From NCBI RefSeq assembly GCF_026210795.1, contig NC_089457.1, positions 682,001 through 746,000 on the forward strand: 64,000 nucleotides of DNA. The letters run 5' to 3'. The position numbers and the translations under genes are program-made. Source of the DNA: Rhizophagus irregularis. Its lineage: Eukaryota; Glomeromycota; Glomeromycetes; Glomerales; Glomeraceae. The notes below the pieces were generated by a model. That model saw nothing but the letters and a program-made list of their open reading frames with translations, was not told where the DNA came from and ran no database searches. How positions within the stretch are numbered: the first letter of the stretch is position 1; every line of letters begins with the position of its first letter. Positions 10,841 through 21,494 of this stretch are shown one piece after another.

Positions 10841-13800
10841 AGGACCCGGAAACTTATATTAGATGTGACCGGCGTATAGACTAGGTAAAGTTAATATAAA
10901 AATTTTCCTAGAGTTACCGGCTAAACTATAGGTAAATTTTATAGTACCTTAAAAATTGGTCAAGTTTTTATAGGGTAAAGTTTTTTTTTACTTTCCGTTT
11001 AATAAAAGGGTAAAATTCTTAATGGATTGTAAAATGTTTCTATTAGTAGTATGAGTAAAAAGATATATACATGCCCTATACATCGATAAATATAGAAATG
11101 ATACGGCAAAATCTTTTTTGATTAAATGTTGATCATATAAATATTAAGTGCTGATCATATGAATTGTTAATTATTTGTATTTCGTAATCATTTCTGATAT
11201 TTTTACCGTGCTGATATTTTCACCGCAAAATTCCAAGACAGGCTGGATCACGGTAATCAAATATGACGATTATAGTATCGCGTGAGATAAATATTACATA
11301 ATTATCCAGGTAAACGCAAGTAAAAAAAATCAGTTTCAATTTTTTCATGATGGAAAACAACGGAGAGTGTTCACAGAAAAGAGTATCGTAACAAACAACA
11401 CTTAATTTTCCTGTATTATCTTATACACATTTTGATTCAAGTAATAAAAAGGGTAAAAATAAGCTTGTAGACCATATAGACCATGGAGAAGTTGCAAACA
11501 ATGAAAAAGAAACTACACCTCTTAAACCGATAAAGCAACTAAAACAAATAACCCTAAATTTTCCTTCAATCACTAATAATATTCGTAAAAAACGTTTTTT
11601 TAGTGATATTGATACTGATGATAATGGTACAGATATTGATGAAGAATCCGATGATGATGAATGTAGCGATGATGAATATAATGCAGTTCCGCGTGATGGA
11701 GAACCTCATATGTGTCCTAAGGAAAAGAAATTACGCCGACATAAATATTTTTCACGATTAATTAATCCAAAACATATTCGATGCATATGTGGAAAAGATT
11801 TAAAATTGGATAAAAGATACTCAGTAAAAAACTTAAAAATGTAAGTAAAACTATTTATATTTGATTATTTATTAAAATTATATTAATTGATTATTTTTTT
11901 TCAAAGTCATGTACGTAGCAAAAAAGCATGTAATGCCAAAATACAAGGTCAACATAGTGTTGAGAAATATTTCAAATCCAGCAGTGATGAAATACCATTA
12001 TCAATGCAGTTTCCTTGTCAAGGATTATCAAATGATCAAATTAAACACTATATACTTCATTGTCCATCTGACTTTGGTGGGTCAAAACGTGAAACAGAAC
12101 TTGCTTGTCAGCTATTTCCACAAAAATTTAAAGATGGGCATCTAGTTTATAGCAAATTAAACTCTGATGAACGACAAGAGCTTTATAGTTTACAAAGAGC
12201 ACATGCGACTTGGTTTTTAGATCAGGGAAATTTATCAGTAACAAGTGCTAAATGTAAAAAATTTACTGCCCGTGAATCTAAAATATGCGAAGAGTGTGAT
12301 AAATTAAGAAATAATTCCCGTTTTCGTGATGCAATCAGTATGCAACGTGCAACAGAAAAAACATTTAAATATATTCCAAAACGGCACATTCAAGATAATA
12401 GATTAGTTCAACTTTTAGGTGATGATAAATTAAAAACTTTATATGGAAATGCAATTGATGAGGAATCAGATAAATGTAATATGTGGACAAAATTGGCTGA
12501 ATATGGGAAAAAAGGCGCATTTAAAACAAATAAAACTTTTAGTGAGTTAGTAGAGTTGATGCTTCAAATTAAAAAAATTCAAGAACAGGGTAAAAGTAAA
12601 AGAGCAGTGCGATATTCTGAGCACCTTCATCATTTTTTCAGTTTGTTATCGGATAGTAGTAGAGAATATGGTATATTTCGCAAAATGTTAGTAGGAATGG
12701 ATCCACGATCTATAAGGTAATAAATATATTGTAAATGACAAATAATTTAAATTAAAATTTAATATAATAGTTTTAAAAATGTAGATATTTACGTGTTCGG
12801 AATGGTGATTATTTAACTAATCCTAACCTTATGTATGAAAATTTGGCTCGATTTGCTCGTGCTATGGAGGCTTTAAAATGGACAGGACCTGTGGTTGCCA
12901 TGACGGATTGTACCAAAATTCGCACTAAATTAACCTATTCACAAGAGCTGGGATGCATAGTTGGATCAACTTTAAGCTTTGACAGTACAAATGTAATAAC
13001 ATATGATGATATTCATTTAAAAATTAAAGAAATTCAAGATAATAAAGCCATTGCATCACAAGTAAGATGTGTTGTTCTAAAGGTAACTTAAACTATTATA
13101 ATTATAAATTATAAATTTAAATAGTTTAAATTAATAATATTTTTTAATAGATTCCTATCAGCAGGATTCCTCCAGTTGTCATCGCATTATTACCGACAAA
13201 GGGTGATTCCAAAACTCAAGAAATTTATGCAATTTTAAAGAAAATTGTTGATATGTCAATTCAAGCAAACATTAACCTAATTAGTATTGGCGCAGACGGC
13301 GCAATTACAGAATATAATGCACAAGTTATACTTATGCAAGGCAACGATACGCAAGAATTTCTTACATATGATAATGAAATTTATAATGTACATTTTCGAG
13401 CTCCTATTTATTCTGGAAAACCTATAATTCGTATCCAGGATCCGAAGCATGCCAAAAAGAATGGAAGAAACGCAATACATAGTGGAGCTCGTTTTTTAGT
13501 TCTAGGAAATCATACTGTGCGATATGACCAAATATATCAACTTGCACAAGAAGAAAATTCTGCGTTATATATGCGAGATGTTATAAATGTGGATAAACAA
13601 GACGATGGGGCTGCGTATAGGGTTTTTTGTTCAACATTTTTGGCACAATGTCAAAATAATGGGCATCTGGATCATGATAAAGCAGCTTTATTCGTATATC
13701 TTTTTATATTTGGTAATTAACCAATTTCTTTATCTTTTATTGTAAATACTAGTACATAAAATTATATATTAATTAATCTAAAATTTGAATTTAAAATAGG

Positions 13801-15817
13801 CGAACTGTTTGATTCATTTTTAAATAGAGATATTTCTCATAAAACTAGGATTATAATGGCAATGCGTGCATATTTCTTTTTAAGCACATGGAAAAATTAT
13901 ATTGAACAATGCGCCATATTACATTCAGCAAAGTGGTATAACATGAACAAAAGTTGTATTTCACCACAAAGCTTTAATATATTTTGTAGTTTAGCAGAAT
14001 CTTTAGTTTTACTTATTTTGGCCCATAGGAATTATTATTCAAATTATCCTTTTTTTCCTTCCTTGGGAATATGGTACAGAAGCGCTTGAGCATTTATTTG
14101 GAATTGCTAGACAATTAATACCGGATTTTACTTATTATGAACTATATAAAGTAATAAGCCGGGTACAGCATAGGGATAATATTTTACGCAGTGAAAACAT
14201 ATCGGATATTCAAGAAAAAAAATCTGCAGCAGGTAAAATTATATAATTTTAATTTTATGTTTATATATTATTGAATATTTATATTTTATTTATTAATTAT
14301 AGGTTATATTTTTGATTTTGATACTTGTATTTCGGATATTAATATTGAAATTTTGCGAAGTTGGCCATCAGATGATGATATAAATGATGCTATAAGAATT
14401 GCATCTGAAAATGCAAAGGAATTTTCAAATTTTCTTCAAATGAAAAAGCAATCAAAAAATACTAGCTATACCGATCCTTTAATTCCTGAACTCTCTGAAA
14501 CTAATACAAATAATCTATTGACCAATGAAGTAGTACCTCAAAATATAACTATTGATCAAGTTGCAGATGAATTGAATAGAATTTCGCAACTGGAAAATGT
14601 TTTCGATGACTATTTTGAAAACAATGATATTTCAGATAATTCACGTCATGAATATTCAGAAGATTTGTTAGAAATTAATACTGCTGATGCTGATAATTTT
14701 ATAATGAAAACAGAAATTAATTACATAATTAATAATCCAAAAACTACTGTTTTACAGGAGTTAAATCATGAACCTGAAGAGAAAATATTTGAAAAGGAAG
14801 GAAGTTGTGATATATTTTTAATGTTGGAATTGCGAAGATCTCATGAGGCTTTTTCTCGTTCTGATCGTCCTCGTGGAATACAAACTCGAATAAGTGTTAA
14901 TTTAAATCAAGGATCTCAGGATAAAATTGACCGAAACTTGGCTAATCATTTGGTAAATCAATTAAGCAATAATCAAGATCATCAAATTATGAGAAGCAGA
15001 ACACAACGTTGGAAAGGTCGTAATCAGCTACAGTCACTCGTTAATTCTAATAAAATGCAAGGTAAAAATATTTAATTTTTAATTTTACTTTATTTACTTT
15101 TAATATTAAATAACTTCATGTTTACATTTATTTATTATAGTAACAAATATAGGTTGTGCTAATGTTTCTCAGGCTCATCCATTAAAAAAAGATGGCTATT
15201 TGCTTGTATTTACCGATGGAAGATTATGTATAGCAAAAGTTATTGCGATGTATCAGATGATAGGTGGAAAACATAGTTTCGTAACAGGAACTATTGATAA
15301 TATTGATTTATTATCTTATATTTCAGTTTCATTATTCATTAACATATATGGAGATTCATTATTTTCAAATGAATGCATAGCGGGGGGTAGATTATATGCG
15401 CATTTAAAATCTAAAGATATTGTTTATTATTTTGGAGCGAATGTTCCTTTTATATTACATTCAAATTCTCTCCTTACACTTGATGATAATTCGTTAGAAA
15501 TTTATTCTTTTTTTAAAAAGGAAGAAACACAATTGCATTTAGCTTCTATTTTTGATAACAGAGATATAAATTGTAACGATTAACTAATCAATAACAGATA
15601 AATAATATCAAATTTGTAAATAAATGCAATACTGACCTATTAATAAAAAATGATTTTTATATTTAATGTTACCGGCTAATAAAAGGGTAAAATTTATAGG
15701 TAATGAAAATGTTTCTATTAGTGACTAGGTAAAGTTAATAGTCAAAATGCTGAGTAAAAAAATGATAAAATTGGCCCATTTTTGCCGGTCACATCAAATA
15801 TAAGTTTCCGGGGTCCT
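10841..15817 (+). mobile_element. Complete DNA transposon, AGGACCC-ended, superfamily uncertain
   Basis: The 4,977-bp element is bounded by inverted repeats: left AGGACCCGGAAACTTATATT, and right (complement) AGGACCCCGGAAACTTATAT, both continuing to GATGTGACCGGC. The target duplication is GCAT (10837-10840 and 15818-15821). Subterminal direct repeats (AATAAAAGGGTAAAATT, GACTAGGTAAAGTTAATA, ATGTTTCTATTAGT) occur near both ends, typical of transposase binding regions. It contains one gene of seven exons. A 4-bp duplication and the D..DxxH..E transposase would suit an Academ-like group; P, hAT and KDZ types normally give 7-8 bp. This placement is tentative. Confidence 0.9.
11347..15583 (+). CDS. 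Seven-exon RNase H-like DDE transposase
   Basis: Predicted exons: 11347-11840, 11907-12716, 12785-13082, 13151-13712, 13800-14232, 14303-15061 and 15141-15583. All introns are GT..AG and 66-90 nt, and their phases agree. The N-terminus is acidic (DIDTDDNGTDIDEESDDDE) followed by a Cys/His-containing region. Exon 3 has VVAMTDCTKIRTKLTYSQEL with the likely first catalytic Asp. Exon 4 has SIGADGAITEYNAQ and IRIQDPKHAKKNGRNA, the D-x-x-H-x-x-K-x-x-R-N block seen in P/hAT/Academ-like transposases. Exon 5 has WEYGTEALEHLFGIARQL with a likely catalytic Glu. Two defects are visible: an in-frame TAA at 11389-11391 near the start and a one-base frame change at about 14055-14065, just before WEYGTEAL. 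It is therefore probably inactive but recently so. Confidence 0.8.
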
Positions 15818-15821
15818 GCAT

Positions 15822-16441
15822 TACCCTTGTTTCTGATGTAGGTGAACAAGTGGATGCAATGATCAAGGAAGTTACAGCAACCTTGTGAGCTGGCAGGTCT
15901 TACTATGATAACTCTGTTAACTGACGGACCTGGCTGAGATACGAATAAGATCTTCTCAGTGTCTAAGAAGAGATGTCAGCGAAAGGACGCAATAACCTAA
16001 TGTTGTGTTTTTGAAAGTTCTTTTAAACAGATACTCGTGACTTTACCTTTTATTGTGCAGTTTTCAGGGCCAAGCGGTGAAAACATCGACACTAATATAT
16101 ACACAGGTCGAAATGCTAAAAATTGGCAAAAAAAATGGCGCGAAAAGCAGTGGCTATTCTTGGCTACTCTTAGCTATTCTTGGCTGTTTTTGGCTATTTA
16201 CGAATTAACCTATACTATTTGTAAATAGTTTATACAAATTTGCGAATAGTTTATGCGATTTGCGCCATTTTTTTTGCCTATTTTTGATCATTTGACATGT
16301 GATAGAAAGAAGATCCGGATTGCTTCGTTATGAAACTTGATACTTTAGAAGGATACTGTCTCACGTCACCTTATCAGATGGCGGGACAAAATTTTGAAGT
16401 AGAGTACTTAGCAAAAGCTAACCATCCTTTTTAATTTATAG
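15822..16441. other. Intergenic, with a small MITE
   Basis: At 15822-15900 a plus-strand reading SDVGEQVDAMIKEVTA is open but short and unrecognised. It could be the displaced remainder of the orphan gene whose promoter lies at 10482. The segment 16300-16420 (GATCCGG, CTTCGTTATGAAACTTGA, AGAAGGATACT) is the upstream region of the next gene and is repeated at 32805-32880. Confidence 0.4.
16115..16287. mobile_element. Short MITE
   Basis: The ends are AAAATTGGCAAAAAAAATGG and, on the complement, AAAATAGGCAAAAAAAATGG, both followed by CGC. The span is about 173 bp. The centre has a short tandem of GGCTATTCTT/GGCTACTCTT words. No target duplication is clear. Confidence 0.6.
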
Positions 16442-16977
16442 ATGCCCCGCAAAAAATTTGTAAGAGCAACATTTAGTTATAACGAAGAGTCGGATGATGA
16501 TTTTTGCTTATTAACTTGTACAGGTCAAATGAATTCCAACATTATTCAACTCAAAAAAATTTTAGATTATATGATGATATCAAATCAATTTATTTCACCA
16601 GAATATGGAATGCCATTTCAAGAAAATAGCAATGAATTTTTTCATTTATTAAAAGGTACGGTATTATAAAATGTTTAGATAATGTATCTATAATTCTGAA
16701 TATAATTATTAATAATCATAAATTAGGAGTATTAAGAAACAAAATATTTATCATACTTTGTACAACTCCTGGACTAATGATCAAATTTCAAGATATGACA
16801 AAAATTACAAAAATAATGAAAGACCAAGAAAATGTTGATTTGTTATTTGCAATTTCGAGTGTAGGTATAAAAAGTGATGCATTAAAATTTTGCGAAGAAA
16901 ATCAAATTACATATTTGAAACTTGAAAAAAATGGATTTATGAATATATTAGAATTTATTAATAAATTTATAAATTGA
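16442..16977 (+). CDS. Hypothetical protein, two exons
   Basis: Exon 1 is 16442-16655, the intron is 16656-16726 (GTACGG..ATTAG), and exon 2 is 16727-16977. The product is about 154 residues and opens MPRKKFVRATFSYNEESDDD. I do not recognise it. It is soluble and mixed in charge, with a C-terminal helical part (FCEENQITYLKLEKNGF). The sequence TTTATAG directly before the ATG could be the acceptor of a 5'-UTR intron. A degraded copy of the whole locus, including upstream sequence, lies at 32800-33240, so this locus has been duplicated. This copy keeps a full reading frame. Confidence 0.6.
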
Positions 16978-17077
16978 TTATAAATCGAAGTGAAATATAT
17001 TTTAATAAACGATTTAGTTTAAGTTTAATCAAAATCATCAATTATAAATACATTCAAATGATCAATTTAAAATATCA

Positions 17078-17262
17078 TTCTTTTATAACCCATCGTCAGA
17101 TTTACCATATCACTTGTGAAGAAATTAAAAGTGTCATTCTGCCATAGTCTGAATAATAAAAACTTGCATCTTGGTTTCAAATATTTTAATAACTCAATAC
17201 TTGAACGAAGAATAAAAGCCAAGTGTATTTGACATTTTCTAATTCTCAACGAAATAATTTAA
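17078..17262 (+). pseudogene. Relic of the 51.1-kb small-protein gene
   Basis: ATCATTCTTTTATAACCCA, TTTACCATATCACTTGTGAA, CATAGTCTG.ATAATAAAAACTT and TTGACATTTTCTAAT.CTCAACGAAATAATTT appear in the same order as in the intact gene at 51090-51539. Large parts are missing and no frame survives. It is a degraded partial copy about 34 kb from the intact one. Confidence 0.75.
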
Positions 17263-17310
17263 TCATTAAGATCACGATTTCTAAATATTGTTACACCAAA
17301 ACTTCGTATA

Positions 17311-17650
17311 CTTATGGAAACTTTGGAAACTTTTGAAACTTTGGAAACTTTGGAACCTTCAAATACTTATGGAACCTTTGGAACCTTTGGAACCTTTGGA
17401 ACCTTCGAATACTTATGGAAACTTTGGAACCTTTGGAAATTTTGGAACCTTTGGAACCTTCGAATACTTATGGAAACTTTGGAACCTTTGGAACCTTCGA
17501 ATACTTATGGAAACTTTGGAAACTTCAAACTTTGGAAAACTTTGGAAACTTTGGAAACTTTGGAAACTTTGGAACCTTTGGAACTTTTGGAGACTTTGGA
17601 AACTTTGGAAACTTTGGAGACTTTGGAAACTTTGGAAACTTATAGAAACT
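17311..17650 (+). repeat. Minisatellite, 9-base unit (GGAAACTTT)n
   Basis: Dozens of GGAAACTTT and GGAACCTTT units lie in tandem. In the first half they are organised into higher-order blocks that end in ACCTTCGAATACTTAT (about 17356, 17401, 17458, 17494). All frames are open through parts of it, giving W-K-L or E-T-L repeats, but these are composition artefacts. The same unit in inverse orientation forms the array at 19310-19535. Confidence 0.9.
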
Positions 17651-17679
17651 TTGGAAGCTACCAACCCAGACGTGCTCTA

Positions 17680-17687
17680 TCACGTGA
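17680..17687. promoter_or_regulatory. TCACGTGA E-box palindrome
   Basis: Lies between the minisatellite and the truncated leader-intron copy at 17712. Confidence 0.4.
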
Positions 17688-17711
17688 CTTTATTAAAATC
17701 ATTGGGATCGA

Positions 17712-17865
17712 ATAAGGTGTTAACGGCAAGTCATGCCCACCCATTTTGTTTCGTATTCAAGAGTAATAGTAATTCATTTTTTATACTACACCGTTTTATT
17801 CCTATTTTTTTTCCTTACAATTATTTTTGCGCACACAATCTTCGTTTATTCTCTTTACTTTAATT
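17712..17865 (+). repeat. Truncated leader-intron copy (copy C)
   Basis: The words AACGGCAAGTCATGCCCACC, GAGTAATAGTAATTCATTTTT, CCTTACAATTA and CGTTTATTCTCTTTA align with the leader introns at 10551-10748 and 33481-33681. The donor end is altered and no CAG-ATG follows, so this copy seems dead. Confidence 0.75.
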
Positions 17866-18102
17866 GGTAGTTATAAATACTATTCTAAATACTGCGTTAT
17901 TTTTTGTTATTAACGCGTACTCCCCAGCTTGAGAAATTAGAAAATTTTAAATAAATATAGAATTTATTATATTGCAGAATTTTTTTTCATTATTTCTATT
18001 TACAAAATAAAAAAGATGCTGTTAATGTCATCATTTACGTAAGTTTGTCTTGAATTAATCGTATGTCAATTTTATCAGTTTATTCAAATCAGCAAACCAG
18101 TA

Positions 18103-18608
18103 TTAATTGATCATATTATTTTGTATTACTCTATTTAAATTGATTAATACTTCATTCCAATCATCATTAAGAATTTTTTGAAAATAAACAATTTGTAGTT
18201 TTAAACTGTTGTAATTCTTATTACATCTTCGGAGATATGACAAGTAACATTCAACTTTCTTGAAACAATCCATCTGTTTTCTAATATTTGCGCTTTTTAT
18301 TCCTAAAATATTTCCAACTTCACTGTTATTCTTATTTTTAGTTAATTTTAAAAACTTTAACATATAAAACCATTTTCTGTAATCCTTATTCTTAGTTCCA
18401 TTAAAAGCTTCCTTGATTTGTATATCCTCATTTTCTAAATTATAGATTAACATTGATGTTAATTAAAAATAAGAATTCTTAGGTTTTTTAAAAAAAATAA
18501 CATAATAATACCCAAAATATTAATAAATTTATCGTTGTTTGAACTATTATCGATAACAATTCTCTCAAACTCGCTTATCATCTCTTTCTTATATCTTTGA
18601 GAATTCAT
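18103..18608 (-). CDS. Hypothetical helical protein, two exons
   Basis: Exon 1 is 18512-18608, the intron is 18435-18511 (GTATTATT..TTTAG), and exon 2 is 18103-18434. The splice joins in phase and yields about 142 residues. It opens MNSQRYKKEMISEFERIVID and continues with GTKNKDYRKWFYMLKFLKLT, then NNSEVGNILGIKSANIRKQMD, which looks like a helix-turn-helix-sized segment. A Cys/Tyr region follows (CYLSYLRRCNKNYNSL). The family is not recognised. DNA binding is only a guess from the small helical repeat. No signal peptide or membrane segment. Confidence 0.55.
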
Positions 18609-18696
18609 TTTCGCTTTAAAAAAATAAAATAAAGGTATTATTAAAATATATAATTTTAAATAAAAAGTCCAAAATAAACTTACTTTTATTGATTGT

Positions 18697-19239
18697 CTAT
18701 CCTTTTACTTTGCACTCTCGATGACTTTCCTGATCTTCATTTACGCATCTAAGTCCTTCATGATTTTCATTTACGAGCCAAAGTCCTTTCTGAGTTTTGT
18801 TTACGCGCCCAATTCCTATCAGATTTTCATTTACGTGATCAGGTTTTTCATGATTTTCATTTACGGTCACAAATTCTTCCTGATTTTCGATTACGAGCCC
18901 AAGTCCTTTCTGAGTTTTGTTTACGCGCCCAAGTCCTTGTTTTTCGTTTACGCGTCTAAGTACCTCCTGATTTACGACGACGTGCCCAATTCCTTCCTGA
19001 GCTTCATTTTCTCGCCCAGGTACTTCCTGATTTTCGACATGCCCAATTCCTTCCTGAACTTCCTGAATTTCATGATTTTTTTTGAGATTTCTAAAATATT
19101 TTATTTGATTAAGAATTGTGATATTTAATTTACGATTATTTGCCTTCTTTTTTTTTATTTCATTTGGAGTAACTCTCCCACTGATTTTGCTTAATAATTC
19201 TTGTTTAAGCAAATTTCGCAGGTTTTTTTGTTCTTTCAT
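18697..19239 (-). CDS. Repeat protein with ~11-residue VNENQE-type repeats
   Basis: Single open frame of 180 codons. The first 60 residues are basic (MKEQKNLRNLLKQELL, then a KKKKANNRK patch). From about residue 60 on the protein is a run of 10-12-residue repeats on the theme G(L/I)GxVxENQEx: RVNKTQKGLGLV, RVNEKQGLG, VNENHEKPDH, VNENHEGLRC. At the DNA level the unit is about 30 bases and recurs more than ten times. Such arrays expand by replication slippage. The product is probably disordered and charged. No family is known to me. Confidence 0.5.
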   Translation of the reverse strand: MKEQKNLRNLLKQELLSKISGRVTPNEIKKKKANNRKLNITILNQIKYFRNLKKNHEIQEVQEGIGHVENQEVPGRENEAQEGIGHVVVNQEVLRRVNEKQGLGRVNKTQKGLGLVIENQEEFVTVNENHEKPDHVNENLIGIGRVNKTQKGLWLVNENHEGLRCVNEDQESHRECKVKG

Positions 19240-19309
19240 CTTTAATAAAATTAAAATTTAGTTATTTTCTGCTTTTAAATCATAAATCTGCTGCACATAA
19301 ACATATGCA

Positions 19310-19535
19310 AGGTTTCCGAAGTTTGCAAAATTTCCTTATTTTAAACACATGCAAGGTTTCCAAGTTTCCCATATTTTAAACACATGCAAGGTTTCCAAAG
19401 TTTCCAAAGTTTCCATATTTTAAATATATGCAAGGTTTCCAAAATTTCCAAAATTTCTAAAGTTTCCATAATTTCCAAAGTTTCCAATGTCTCCTTATTT
19501 TTAAACATATGCAAAGTTTCCAAAATTTTCAAAAT
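19310..19535 (-). repeat. Minisatellite, inverse of the 17.3-kb array
   Basis: Units of TTTCCAAAG and relatives are broken by a 40-base higher-order motif, TTTTAAACACATGCAAGG (about 19341, 19374, 19420 and 19500). Read on the minus strand the basic unit is again GGAAACTTT. The two arrays face each other across two small genes. Confidence 0.85.
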
Positions 19536-19642
19536 TTTAATCGATGATTTTCAATCTCATGTAGAAAAATTTCTTATTTAAAAAGGTTTTCCCTTCAATT
19601 TTAAAAGATAAAAAAATAAATTTCGTAATAAAATCGAATCAA

Positions 19643-21247
19643 ATGAAATCTGTTATTTTATTCTTTTTTTTTATTACATTTATTTGTAATTTTGTTTTCG
19701 TAAATTCTTTTAACGTTAACTTATGGAGTTATTTTAATGTTAAGAATGACAATTCCAAAGAAAGAATGATGGTAGATCATGGTCAAGGTTGTATTCAATA
19801 TTACATAACTTAATAATATATGTTTTAACATAAATTATTTACTATTGATTCGCTATTATTATAGGAATGTTAGTTCAATATGAAAATAAAAATGACTGTT
19901 TTAAAGAAGCCACTGTAGAAATTAGAAATAAATGCACGCAATTGGAAAATAGATTGGATAAAGAAAAAATAAAATGCAAGTATATTTGATAGATTTTTTA
20001 AATCAAATGCGAGCATTATAATTTACATTTATCGTTGTATAGTCACAATTCGGTTGACTTTGTGCCAACTTGAAATTGCAAAATTTAAAATACCAAGAGA
20101 TTGTAAATATATGAATGATTATTCTAGCGAATGTGTTGTCGCACTTGGAAAAGTATCACAATTTTGGACAACTTATGATGGATTTTATTGTGAAGTTGGT
20201 AAAGTATTATAAACAGTATACATTTGATCGTATCTAAGTTTAAAAAGAACATTTAAAAAACTTATAATAACGATTATATTATTAGTGCAAATGTGTTTTA
20301 GTATAAGATATTCGATTGAAATAGGTATAATTTTAATTGCAATTTTTCATAACATTTATTTATGGATTTTTTTTTAACTAATTAATTTGTCAGACCTATT
20401 ATCACAATTTAGTAAAAACATTACACATACTTATAGTAATATTATAAGTGATTTAAGTGTTTTGATAACTTCCTTACGAGATGAAGAAAAAGAACGTTTA
20501 CCTCGAATAACTAATTCATTGAATGAATTGGTTAACGATGTTGAAACTATAAAAACAAAATCAGCATTAATTTCAAGTGAAATGGAAATGTTTCAGGAGA
20601 CAATTAAAAAGTTTCAAAATAAAATTAAGGAAACATCGATACATGTAACAACTCTTAACGAGGTATTTATTATTTTATAAAAAATGGATAAGAATAACAG
20701 ATAACAAATTAATAAAGCATTTATCTATTTATAGAATCTCAATAATGTTGTACCACATGTTGATAAAATATTTGAAGAATTGAATAACAATAAGAATAAA
20801 TATATAAATTCTATTAATAAAAATTTAGTCAGTATTTTATTTATTTATTAATTATTATTTATTTTTTTGTTAATTTTTTTGTCCATTTAAAGGCTATAAT
20901 GGAAGATTTGTCGATTTCAAACAAAAATACGTTAAATATCGTCATAGAGGTAAAAATTATAATAAATTTAGGTTTTCTTAAATATGTTAATAATATTTTA
21001 AATATTAAATTGTTAGAAATTATTTGGAATTGAAGAAATAGCGAGTAATACTTTATTAGAGCATCAAAAACTACAGAACAGTGTCGGAGAAACAAAGAAA
21101 GAAATCGACGAGCTGCTTATTTTTTCTAAAAATGAGATTAAGGAATTTTCTTCTTATTCGCAAAATGAAATTAGAAAATTTACAAAATCTATAGATACAA
21201 TTACCAGTACATTTATCGCTCTTTTCAAATTAGTGCGCCCATCCTGA
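19643..21247 (+). CDS. KAR5: KAR5-like nuclear fusion protein, 3' end lost to a transposon
   Basis: Kar5/Tht1 family proteins sit in the nuclear envelope/ER and promote nuclear membrane fusion during karyogamy. Exons: 19643-19787, 19865-19979, 20043-20198, 20286-20324, 20394-20662, 20735-20827, 20893-20949 and 21017-21247. Features in order: a signal peptide (ILFFFFITFICNFVFV), then the Cys-rich domain with NDCFKEA, NKCTQLE, IRLTLCQLEIAKF, IPRDC, SECVVALGKVSQFWTTYDGF and YCEVVQMCFSIRYSIEID. These Cys, LTLC, W-T-Y-G-F and C-x-x-I-R-Y positions are the family signature. A NIT motif and a long coiled coil follow (about residues 145-340). The C-terminal membrane anchors expected for the family are absent: the frame enters the transposon end at 21216 and stops at 21245. 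The exon 2/exon 3 junction is one base out of frame with the nearest GT..AG, so there may be a second lesion or an unusual splice. Symbol by homology. Confidence 0.8.
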
Positions 21248-21494
21248 TCGTGTAACTATGTGAAAATCTAATTAGATTTCCCGATTTTCGCGATTTTTAA
21301 ACGAACCCTTCTAATAATTTTTTTTGCCATCTCTGATTTCTAATACTTTCTTAGTGATTTCACAAAGCTTCTACAGTAAAATACGCGTCTACTAAGTTTC
21401 AAGTATATTACTTACCAAATATTTACTGATTTTCAAACTATAAAGTTATTTGTTTCTTGAAGATTTTCTTCTAAATATTTTTTTATTGGTTATT

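Noticed and set aside
17288-17863. Long ORFs of W-K-L or E-T-L repeats on both strands.
   Set aside because: All frames of a 9-base minisatellite without stops are open; the translations are products of the repeat.
17311-19535. CRISPR-like spaced repeats.
   Set aside because: Units are tandem 9-mers with variable higher-order blocks, no unique spacers and no cas genes; this is a eukaryotic genome.
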